Positions 50,301 through 60,514 of a DNA stretch of 64,000 nucleotides are shown here, in pieces. The notes below the pieces were generated by a model. It had not been told where the DNA came from, searched no databases, and worked only from the letters and a program-made list of their open reading frames with translations. Each line of letters opens with the position of its first letter. Position 1 is the stretch's first letter. Location: NCBI RefSeq assembly GCF_965363235.1, contig NC_134845.1, forward strand, positions 26,910,524-26,974,523, written 5' to 3'. This DNA comes from Mytilus galloprovincialis. Lineage: Eukaryota; Mollusca; Bivalvia; Mytilida; Mytilidae. Both the position numbers and the translations under genes were made by a program.

Positions 50301-53300
50301 CACATAAAGATGTGATATTGGATTACTACTGACGAGGTTTTCGATTTGAGACAAGCACATGATAATGTGAAAACACTAGACACCGGTCAACTTGACACTT
50401 TTTAAATATTTCAACTCTTTTTGTCAACCTGAGTCGGTAGCATAACAAAACCTAAAAAAGGACACACAGTAAAAGAGACACGAGCAATCACAGCCAAGCA
50501 AGTTAGGCGACACAAAACAAAATAATTACATGAAGAGGTAATGATTTTTATCATGGGTACGAAATGGTAATGTTGGATATGAAATAGTTATTTTGGGTAG
50601 GAAATGGCAGAGAAACGAAATGGTTCTGGTACGAAATTACTTTCAAACTAACGACACAAATACATCTTAAGATTCACAGGATGTTTTCAATAATAGATAA
50701 GCGATATCTGAAATGTAATGAATAAATTTTACATTACCATCACTGATATGCAAGTAATATCAAATACACTAGATGACAAAAGGCAACTACTTGGGAATAT
50801 CCTTAGTAATCTTGTTCAGATACATAGCAATAAGTAATATTTGTTCATTTTGTTATCAATATTATTAAAACAGATGATACAAATTCATGCCAATATATAA
50901 GCATACCTCTCCCTTTCATCCTTTTGACGCCATTCGGTTACATTACTAATTTCTTTGGGTTTAATGGATGTTGGTTTCACTGTAGGCGGAGTATCAAATC
51001 CATTAAAACTATTTATATCTGCCTGAAAATAAAATGAAATAACTGTTAGTCATTTGGCCTAAGAAAATATAAAAAAAACAATTTATCACAATTATGAGTT
51101 ACGTAGAATATGAACCACATGAACTCCGCTTGACTAAACCCTTTATTGTTATAAACCATGTCGGGTATGTTATAGATGACTCTGCAGATAGGTTTTGCCC
51201 ATAATTGAATGCAAAATGACCTTTAAATAAAGGCAACAGTATTTTACCGCTGTTCACAAGTCATAAATCGATCAAGAAAAATCAAATCCGGGTAACAAAC
51301 TAAAACCTAGGAAAACACATTAATTATTTGATTACATCTACGTAATTTGGACTAGGATCGATAGTTCTCACTGGCAAGCATGCCAAATTCCTTACTTGAC
51401 ATTGGTAATAAATATATGTAAATCCGTTCTCTTACGTCGCTAGTATTCTGATATGTTGTTATTCTTTGTATGCTTTAAAATAGTGATTTTCCCCCGTTTC
51501 CTGTGTGTTTAATAAATATGTAAATAACGAATACCCGTCTAATAAAGTTACTTCTTGCTATCAAGAATTCTTCTAGCGCCTTATCGCTGTATTTATGAAT
51601 ACCGGGAATATCGTTCTTTCTGGCGTTTGTAAGAACTTCAAGTACAGATGGCACCTGAAATGAGTAATGCAAAGTAAGTCCTGTGATAATTAGATATAAA
51701 AACAATTTAAAGAAGAAACATAAATAATATAAGTACAAAAATATGAATTGACTACAAAAGTGGCTGATATCTAGTTTATAGTAGTATGTCTTTTTTTTAC
51801 AAAATTTTGTTGTATTGGGTAGATTTTCAGCATTTGCATATTTCAAAGCGATTTAAAATCATGGTAAATTGACATGATACATGATGTTTGTCTGTTGAAG
51901 TACTTCCCGACAACTTTAAACTATTTGTACGTGCTGTGTAGTCAATTTTCCACATTTGCCATAAAACTCTATTTTACATTAGTTGTGTGTCGTTTCGATA
52001 TTTCATCAACCATTCGTATCCATGAAGTCAATAAAACAACTGTTATTGAGTCGATGAAAATCAACCTCAGTTTTGTGTACCGGTATTTTTTCAATGTGCA
52101 GTATGTAGTTCTATTACCGTTTTTATTCTGTACACGTTTAAGTATCATTTATTTTTCGATACTTACATCGTCACAAGTAATTTCTTGGACATTGTCTAGA
52201 AGAAATACAAGTTCGTCCCGAATATTTTTTGCCATTTCTGGTGTTGGCAAACTTGGCGGATTTGGTCTCTTCAGTTTCTCACATTGTTCTAAGAAATGTT
52301 CTAACCGGATAAAAGCTAGATTTATCTGAAAATTTTAATTAAGTCGTAAACATTTGATCAAAGAGAGAAACCTACTCATCTCTGAATAAGTATAAAATTC
52401 ATACGACATATTAAAAGACTATAAATGTGTGTCCACTACACCGGGCAGTACAAGCTGCTGAGGAATGTCTTAATTGACACGATCACCAAACATGTCTGCA
52501 TGAGAGGCCTAATTTGTTTGATGCAACATTATATTCCTTAAGTGGAACATTCTTATTTCCCATGTCTTTACAAGTAGAAGGAATGTTTAAATTCAAGATT
52601 AGAATTGAGAAATGGTTTCACATGTGTATTTACCGTCTAGACATTTATATTCACTAAAAGGGTTAACAGTAAGTCAAAGCTTGCATGTAAGGTATCATCA
52701 AGAATAAAATAAAATGCAGAAAACTCTAAAGATTCATTAACAACAATAAAAAGTAAAATCACAAAAATACTGATCTCAGAGGAAAATCTTATCGGAAAGT
52801 TCATAATCACATGGCAAAATCAAATGACAAAACACATCAAAAACGAATGGACAAGAACTGTCATATTCCTGACTTGGTACAGGCATTTTCAAATGTAGAA
52901 AAGGGTGGATTAAACCAAAGCGTTAAACCTCTCACTTTGATGACAGTCTCGTCTAATTCCGTTATATTTACAATGATGCGTAAACTAAACAGACATAATA
53001 AATAAAATAGTCAAAATATGGGTACAGCAACAATTTTAAAAGGAACAATTTAACAGAACACAAAAACATCTATCTACAAACACATGCATTGATTCTCGTG
53101 TCTGACGTCAGAAAATTTTATACGTCACATATATTTGTCGTTCAAGGTATATACAAAACAAATTTAAATTTCACATGGGCAATGTTAGCATACAGGGTTA
53201 AAAAATCAAAAGTATGTAAGAATTAATTTCAGAAATATACCGAGATTTAAAATACTCCAAAAGTTATATAGAATTTATAAGAATCCACAAATAGTTCATT

Positions 53301-53657
53301 CCACTACGCGATGAAATGAAATGAAACTATGAAACATGTACTTTTGATAACCCATGTCTATTATTGACGGTAAACTGAAGATTTTGCTTTATGAAGTGAC
53401 CAATTGTTTTAGTGATATTTATGAGTTTGACTGTCCCTCTGGTATCTTTCGTCCCTCTTTTAGATAATTCGAATTTATTTTTTAAAATTTATATCTATAT
53501 CCTTCAAGATATTAGTATAATCATTTAATAACAAGTCAAATCAAATCAAATCGTGTAAAATGACGAAACTGATAATGTTGACATTTCCTATTCCTATTGA
53601 TAGTTATAGTTATCAATAATTTAACAAAATATATTAACATACCTTACGTCTATCCAT
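47321..53657 (-). CDS. Mieap/SPATA18-like protein, gene 5 of the array (reverse strand)
   Basis: Eight exons in transcript order: 53657-53643, 52325-52167, 51654-51535, 51022-50907, 49793-49598, 49375-49253, 48250-48146, 47602-47321; about 371 residues, the shortest complete member. Exon 1 encodes only MDRRK. The linker is a single 116-base exon (F-D-T-P-P-T-V near its start, charged end), so almost no coiled coil is left. The next exon has N-I-T-D-L-S-D and R-P-T-K-V-A-E-K-F, nearest to gene 4. The last exon carries [18 protein letters not shown] and G-P-M-M-S-K-G-V-A. It is the only gene of the array on the minus strand, and it starts head to head with gene 6. A TIR transposon lies in its intron at 48251-49252. 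Role inferred from the family. Confidence 0.86.
48430..49014. mobile_element. Non-autonomous TIR transposon (gene 5 intron)
   Basis: The ends are inverted repeats. The left starts 'aaaggagtaggtccggtaag'; the reverse complement of the right starts 'aaaggagtaggttcagtaag'. Both continue to a 'ttttggcc' block, giving arms of about 35 bp. The element is about 585 bp with no transposase. It contains an internal inverted pair around 48655-48693 and 48742-48780, with 'atggccgcatccgtgttcat' against the complement of 'atgaacacgaatgcggccac'. Confidence 0.75.
50555..50640 (+). repeat. Degenerate short repeats of 'gggtacgaaatgg'
   Basis: Five loosely spaced versions of 'gg[g/a]tacgaaatgg' or 'ggtacgaaatta'. 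It lies in the gene 5 intron between 49794 and 50906. No other feature is seen. Confidence 0.5.
51225..51320 (-). repeat. Dispersed repeat family C, inverted fragment (gene 5 intron)
   Basis: Contains 'aaaggcaacagtattttacc', 'gctgttcacaagtcataaat' and 'ccgggtaacaaac', the reverse complement of the 3' part of family C. Confidence 0.55.
52745..52990 (+). repeat. Dispersed repeat family B copy (gene 5 intron 1)
   Basis: Contains 'aaaaagtaaaatcacaaaaa', 'caaatgacaaaacacatcaa', 'cctgacttggtacaggcatt' and 'aaacctctcactttgatgac'. Confidence 0.7.
53418..53463 (+). repeat. Penelope-like 3' tail, last 46 bases only
   Basis: 'atgagtttgactgtccctct' then 'ggtatctttcgtccctctttta', the exact terminal block of the tail at 36305-36350. 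It is an extremely short 5' truncation. Confidence 0.7.
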
Positions 53658-54262
53658 TTCCCTCAAAGATTATTGACGCGATTGAAAAAATTGGAACATA
53701 TCCATATGTTCATTGGTAAAAGTTGTGAATATATAACATTTGTTTTGTTTGAAAGTATATCAACCTTGCTTAAATTTATGCTTTATGCAAACAAAATTAA
53801 CTTATCACCTAAAACAATTAGCTACATGTATAAAGATTCGTTTGTATTTCATTTCATATATTCACATTTTCAATTCGATAATTAGCCTCCCAAAGTATAT
53901 ACAAGAAAAATACATGTTTTTACTCTAAAATAGTAAATTAGATTATTCTGATCATTCTTTATCTATAAATAGAATTAGTTTGTTTCATCGAATTGTTAAA
54001 TGATACATTATACATGTACAATCAAATGTTTATTTTTTATTCTTTAAGTAGGAAATTTAATAACATTATTAATACAATTATTAAAAAAGTATTGTTCCAT
54101 ATAAGTGATTTGCATAATTCATTGTTTAAATATACAGATAATTGGTTTCACATTTAAATGATTATACTAAACAAGGTTTTCACCTTCAAATGGTAAATAT
54201 ACGAAAATGTATAACAATTCAAAACAACTTTAGATTTAAAGGGAGATAATTAAAAATTCATT
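53658..54262. promoter_or_regulatory. Head-to-head interval between genes 5 and 6
   Basis: About 605 bases separate the two start codons, which face away from each other. The first exons of both genes are tiny, so both transcription starts should lie in this interval. It is strongly AT-rich and I saw no clear TATA or initiator pair, so a shared bidirectional promoter is inferred from geometry only. Confidence 0.4.
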
Positions 54263-57200
54263 ATGGAAGAAGATACCGTAGAAGATGAAGAAGACAGGAA
54301 ATTCCAACAGGTGCGTATAGTTATGAAAACACCGCAGTTATGAAAACATGGTTGTTTTATTCTGATTTTAAACTTATCATCTAGGGATATAAAGGGTGTC
54401 AGATGAGATGCCGAACATAAAACTCCTTATTTTCAATACTCAAAAATTTAAACTTGTCGATCATTAAATGAAATAAAATTGTGTAATTCTATAACACCTA
54501 AAACACTGCTTCCAAACTTATTTATTTTCCTTATCAGCATTGCATGTTCTTATTGTCAGTGACATGTTTTTCATTACTGGCTTACTTATGATTAGTCCTT
54601 GGTATGCTATTTGTCAGATGAGGCAAGGAAAAGTTTCCTCCACTCTTCTCTGTTGTTTGCTTTTCTCTCCACTGTTCTCCATGTATATCCTCTTTCCTTA
54701 TTATTTATTTCTAAAGTGCATCTCCATGTGGTTTTTGGTCTTCCTCTTTCCCCTTTTCCTTCTAGTGTCCATCTAGATGCTACCTTGGTCATGTCTTCAG
54801 ATGGTTTGCGTAGACCATGACGGAGCCACCTTCATCTTTTTTGTAGCGACAAATTCTCCATGTCCTTGGTGTTTGTAGTCCAATATAGTTCTTGTTGTTG
54901 CGTATTTATTTGGCCAGACTACTTTCATTATCTTCATCAGACACACATGTGTTATGGAAGCTAACGAATCTTTTTGTATCTTTCTCAGTCATTCTCAAGC
55001 ACTCTGAGCCATATAGGAGTACAGAGAATACACAACTGTATATAGTCTTAGCTTGGTTTTCTTTGAAAATGCTGTTGCTTTACAGATGTGGCCTAACCTA
55101 ATTAATGTTGTTTTTTATTATTATTCATTTATTTGCAGCTAGAGGAGGAGTTTTGCAATTTAGAAACTTTTCTTCGGAAGTGTAAAAAACTTCTTAGATC
55201 GAAGATAACATATAAAATGTATCCAACCAAAACAGAAACAGAGGGCGCCATATCAAGTCTACAGACAATAATTAGTACCGATGAAGAAATAGAAAATGAT
55301 GTATGTGGACTACATGGTTTCGTACACTTTGTTCTTTTATGAGGATGAATGAATGGATGAATGAATGAATGAATGAATGATGAATGAATGAATGAATGAA
55401 TGAATGAATGAATGAATGAATGAATGAATGAATGAATGAATGAATGAATGAATGAATGAATGAATAAAAAAAGAATGAAAGCATGAATGAACAAACGAAT
55501 GAATGAATGAATGAATGAATGAATGAAGGAAGGAAGGAAGGAAGGAAGGAAGGAAGGAAATAATGAAAGAAGGCATGACGGATGAAAGAACGAAAGAAAG
55601 ATATTTTTACTTTGTTTCAAGTAATCTGATTATAATCCCATGAAGTTAGATATTGAGGAATACTTTAATTATCTTTTTACAGGTTAAACTGGTACCTGAA
55701 TTTCTGGGATTGGTGCTGAACAGAAAATGGAAACAAGTGAAGAAAACTGTACTATCTGTCTGTATGGAGTTAGATGCTGCAGAGTGTAAATATCTTAAAG
55801 TATGTCAGTTTATACAAACATTATTTCGCATGTCGATCATATTTTATTCCTTATGTATTAAATAAGAGGTGAAACTAATAAATTTGAATAAATAAAGATG
55901 TAATTTGATTGATACACTCTTGGTTAGTTTATGTAATATATAAGAATATTATGAGTACGTCTGAGTCAGTGACAACTCTACAACAGATGTATCCATCGGA
56001 TCGCCATCAATGATGGTGATACATGGCTGTGTACATAATGTATATACAACTCGTCTGAACATCATGGGTTCGAATCCCGGCGAGGGCAGAACCAAAAATT
56101 TGCGAAAGCAAATTTACAGATCTAACATTGTTGGGTTGATGTTTAGACGAGTTGTGTAAGAATATTATGATATATTCCAGAGAGATACAGTAGAGTCCAA
56201 GTTGAACAAACCATCAAGTATAGAGCTTGCGAATTTTGATGTTTGGAAGGAGTCTGCATTATTACGATTTGGGTGAGAACTTTAAACTTTTTGTCCGATT
56301 AAGATTATGTACTGTATACGGTCTTGGCGATACTGTCTTTAGTTTGATTCGATAATATTATACACTAGAATATCAAAATATGGTTTCACAAGTTTGTCTT
56401 AACACCTTTAATTGCTACTACAGTACCAGGCTGATCCAATGCATTTCAGGTATTTTTTCGTACTTTGCAGTCAGGCAATTATAACTGTATCTAATGAAAT
56501 GTTTTCTTGAGAATGATAAATAAGCGCCTAAAAACTTGAATGATATACATTTTAGAGTTCTGAAATGCACGATGAACTTACGTTATTTACTGAAAGTAAC
56601 TTTGTGAATATTTTCACCACTACTTTCAGTATAGAACCTGAAGAAATCTTGAAATATGACACTGAACTTTCGGAAGAATGCATTGATGAATCTTTACCTA
56701 CACAAATGGCGAAACAATTTTGTGTTATTTACGACGTTAACTGGTCAGAAGCCTTCAGTCAAGCTAAACAACATTTCGTCGACGACAAGGAAGACGAAGA
56801 AATAATAAAAGATATAGCAACACTAACACAGGTATAAATAAATCAAATTTACCAGAAATAAATTATTTTTTACACTACTGGTTAATACAAATATTAATCT
56901 TGTTATGTTTTTTCCATGAATTTTTTCTCCTTTTTGCTTACAATTTTCCTTATGCACATTATGAAATATCTTTCATGTCTGAATCTTATAATTTAAAGGG
57001 AACACACAAGATAATAGCCAAGTGGACTTAAATTAAATGGAAAATTACTTTTGTCCAAAATTTTTCCTATCAATTTTAATATTGCCAGTAAAACGACTTT
57101 GTAAACGAACCCAATTATAAAAATGTAAGATAATATACATTGTGTCAACATAATATGTAATCCTACCTTTACAATATCTCTTTTTTGCAGCTTGTATTTG

Positions 57201-58848
57201 ACTATTTTAAGATTAAGGTAACCAATCAGGTAAAACAAATGACAACTGTCATGACAAAAATAGTCACAGAACCAATCATCGTCAAGCAGAAGTCCAGTAG
57301 AACACCTGCATCTGTAAGTTGTAGTTGGTATGTTATTATTTCTGCATATGACGTAGGTAGCAAAACATATAAAGATATCAAATCAAAGACGGACAGCTAC
57401 AATCACCCAGTTAAAAAGGATAAAGCTAGTTAGAACATTTGAACAACTGACTTTGGCATTAAGGTATGAATTTAATAGAGGAATATATTTCCTATTTACG
57501 TTATTTTTCGACCCCTGTTAGTTTACACAACATACGTCGTGCAGACATTTTATAGAACTAACATTGGCAAGATAAGGCTATGGTAACATATTATTTTGGG
57601 TCCTTTAAAGTGTGCTATGCGATATGGTCTTGCTCATTGTTAAAATCCGTACGTTGACTTATAGTTGCTACGCCATTTGATCTCTGGTGGAGATTTTCTC
57701 ATTGGCAATCATACCACAAATTCTTATTTCAACACGGAATAAACTTTTATGACAGACATTGTTAACAGTGAATAGGAAATATTACAGACCATTACACACG
57801 AAAAAACAAACCAACGGCAAAAAAGTTATGATCTTTCGTTCGATTATTGTGACATATACATTTTAGCATTGATCGATAATTATTTCCAATAAAGTTCAAA
57901 ATAAAGATAAAATGAAATTATATTCTGACCGTTGAGAACTCAATCCCTGCTATTTAAACTTTTGAACTAATTTGTGTATATTTCAGACAACGAAGTCATT
58001 AAACACAACTGAAAAAGAATACAAAACGATGTTACTATATGCTAGGTTGGCAGTAAGAGATACAATACGCTTCAGTCTTCCAGTACTCATGAAGGTAAAG
58101 TTCTGGGATAGTATGGTACAAATGTACATATTACAGTTTGGAACATTGATCTTTTTTTGTTTTTATAAAGTCTGTCTTTTTTACTATATAAACTTAAATA
58201 AAAAAATGCAGATAAGTAATAAATTCATCCCATTGTGACCTGTAAAAAGATAGTTATTGATTTAAACTTTATTATGAGGTAACATTCAGTCTAAGATAGC
58301 CTGATATAGATTTAAATGTTTTGAAATTGACAGAAACTTGTATTCATAAATTGAAACACATAAGATCGAGGTATTCATATAGTATAACAACAGGATAAAA
58401 AGAAAGTATTTTTCTATGAAGCAGACATAAGTATAAAATTTATTAAATAAAAAACAGTTTGTGCGGGATCACCTTAAAACATTTAAATGGATTTAAAAAG
58501 GAACTTTTTTCTATTTATTTATGACTCCGTTATCATTGATATAAACGGTGTTTTGTATTACCACAGGAATTTACAGCAACGCAGATTTCTCGACAGCTCA
58601 AACCGTATCTTAGCTTGGACAAAGTGAATAATTTTATTGAAAATTGTTCTCAATTTTCATGGAATATCAATGTGATGGAGACCCCTATGGTGCTTGTGTG
58701 GCCAACAGATGCAACTAAAGACAAATTATTTCATTATTTTAGATATTTTACAAAATTTGGAACTGATTTTGACCATGGAGTATGGCCAGCTTTGTTATTA
58801 AATGAGGATGGACCAACTATGGTTAGAGGTGTGGTGCAGCTGAAATAA
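54263..58848 (+). CDS. Mieap/SPATA18-like protein, gene 6 of the array
   Basis: Eight exons: 54263-54310, 55139-55300, 55683-55799, 56181-56272, 56558-56831, 57191-57313, 57987-58094, 58567-58848; about 401 residues. Exon 1 is an acidic 16-residue leader (E/D-rich, ending F-Q-Q). The linker is the smallest of the array (about 30 residues, exon 4), with no coiled coil. Exon 5 is longer than its counterparts (91 against 64-71 residues), with the extra length at its start. Its acceptor is the second of two overlapping AGs ('attttagag'): only 56558 keeps frame with the phase-2 donor. The last exon has M-E-T-P-M in place of Q-D-P-P-M, then WP, G-V-W-P-A-L and G-P-T-M-V-R-G-V-V, so the usual K-G-V-A is R-G-V-V here. 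It is divergent from gene 5. Function inferred from the family. Confidence 0.84.
54600..55095 (-). mobile_element. LINE 3 remnant: C-terminal end of a reverse transcriptase ORF (gene 6 intron 1)
   Basis: In the minus strand, frames contain 'GKGERGRPKTTWR' followed by 'RTVERKANNREEWR', a C-terminus common to many LINE endonuclease-reverse transcriptases. Upstream (55090-54890) pieces read like 'VLLYGSECLRMTEKDTKR'. The frame is broken more than once, and only the last quarter of the ORF is left. Confidence 0.6.
55340..55560. repeat. Compound tetranucleotide microsatellite (gene 6 intron 2)
   Basis: Long 'gaat' runs, interrupted near 55378 and 55465-55498, pass into a 'gaag' run at about 55526-55558. 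The tract starts about 40 bases after the exon that ends at 55300. Its minus strand gives spurious Ile-His-Ser-Phe frames. Confidence 0.95.
56043..56158. mobile_element. Small inverted-repeat element with a tRNA-like B box (gene 6 intron 3)
   Basis: The ends pair: 'acaactcgtctgaacatca' on the left and the reverse complement 'acaactcgtctaaacatca' on the right. Near the left end is 'gggttcgaatcccgg', a perfect B-box of RNA polymerase III promoters. An internal hairpin 'aatttgcgaaagcaaatt' has a GAAA loop. No convincing A box or tRNA cloverleaf was found. Confidence 0.6.
57608..57735 (-). repeat. Dispersed repeat A2 copy (gene 6 intron)
   Basis: Contains 'gctatgcgatatggtcttgc', 'tcattgttaaaatccgtacg' and 'tctcattggcaatcatacca'. 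Same family as 10893-11000 and 24408-24482. Confidence 0.6.
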
Positions 58849-60514
58849 TTACGAATTACGAATGACTAGTCATGTAAAAGCTCGTATACACTAATGAGGT
58901 CGTAAATATTTCATTTCCGTCGTCGTAAATTACGTTGCGCAGTGAGTGATTGGAAATGACGTGTAGATGAATAAGCAACGTTTTGAATAATTATCTTATC
59001 ACACTACGATTGTTGAGACTCACTTTTACATTCATTTTTTTCTCAAAAAAGTAAAAACAAATAATTGAACAAATTTTTATATTTATTCATGGCATCAATT
59101 GTTCCAATTCAGAAGGAAGTGAGATTTTTTCCCTTATATTATTCGGGCAATTTTAACAAAATATGGTGCATAAGAAACATAGATTTGTAGTTCAACATTT
59201 TATATAAACAATATATGAGTAGGAAAAGACAATAAGTGGGTGAGCTAAATCTGCAATTAATAGCAACCCCATGACCAAACGAAAACAAGAGACCAACTAC
59301 AATAAAAAAAAAAAAATCGGCACACAGATAATAAGATTGAGCAATATAAACCCAACATAAACCCGGGTTGAAATGCGTGCTCCGGTGGAATCATCAGCTT
59401 CTGTTGCAATAGTCATATCCGTCTTAATATCTTATTTTGTTAAAATCTTTTGATGTAACTTATTAAGTGATAAGGAAACGCAAAATCAAGGATTGGCAAT
59501 TATCACTTGTTTAACAATAAAATATTAACAAATGCATCAACCATCTCCATGTGTAAACTTTTCAATTCAAATACACAAAGTTAAAAAAAAAAATGAAAAC
59601 ACAGTGTTATATGGCAACTGACAGTGATGATCGTTTAAAAAAACACAACATTATATTTTAAAATTGTTTAAATTCTCATAATTATGGGGGGAAATCAGAT
59701 AAGTAAAATTCGTAGATGGCGGTTTCGCAAGAACATATTTGACTAATTATGCACAATCTGATGTTCTTTTATAATACACAATTGTTGATGGATGTCTACA
59801 ACGTAAACGTTATTCATGAAATAACATAACACAAATTGAATAAATTTGCCTAGATGGTCTTCTTAATTTTTATTATGATGCCATATATGTGGTCTGTATT
59901 GTTCATATACAAATCTTTCTTGAGAAGTTTAAAACTTTAATCTTGGCTTGTATATAGTGTCACACATATTTTCAAAATATTGAAAGTGTTATTGATGTAC
60001 TGCTGGTATTAACAGAGTTATAAACTCATCGTATACAACAGGATTAAAATTGTGTACGCCGTCTGCGCGTTTCATCTTCTAGAGGCGTTAAAATGGCCAA
60101 AACGAATTGAAGTACCTTGAGGACCCACACTTTTGAATGTTTTTGCAATATACAGCGTATAATGTAATCCCAACATCAAATTACATAGACATAAGGTAGA
60201 ATAGTTAAGGGTTTTGACATGCTTAATTTTTAATTTAGTTTAACATTATAATGATGAAAACAATTTTCAAAACAAAACAATTTACCGATTCAACTTTAGA
60301 GTCCGCTATGCACAAACGGATAGACGGGTTTTATATATTTGGTACTTGTATTGTTACTGCAAATCTGTTAAATACCATCCTTTATTATATTTGCTTGATT
60401 AATCAAAAGATAACATGTATTTGAATAGCTGTTAACGATAGATTAAATCCATTCGTGTTTCAAACGGAGGTTGTGTTTAAGTATCAGTTAAAGAAGGAAT
60501 TAGAAATCACAATA
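58849..60514. other. Intergenic region between genes 6 and 7
   Basis: AT-rich. About 59330-59400 has a faint minus-strand Penelope-like tail ('gagcaatataaacccaacat', 'gcgtgctccggtggaatc'). About 60050-60130 is a short piece that recalls a dispersed repeat ('gtctgcgcgtttcatcttct'). No exon is seen. Confidence 0.45.

Noticed and set aside
55129-55620. Minus-strand open frames of repeated Ile-His-Ser-Phe
   Set aside because: They are only a translation of the 'gaat' microsatellite in all frames.
56043-56115. Possible tRNA gene
   Set aside because: There is a good B box, but no acceptor stem, no anticodon arm and no clear A box. The terminal inverted repeats explain the segment better as a small mobile element.
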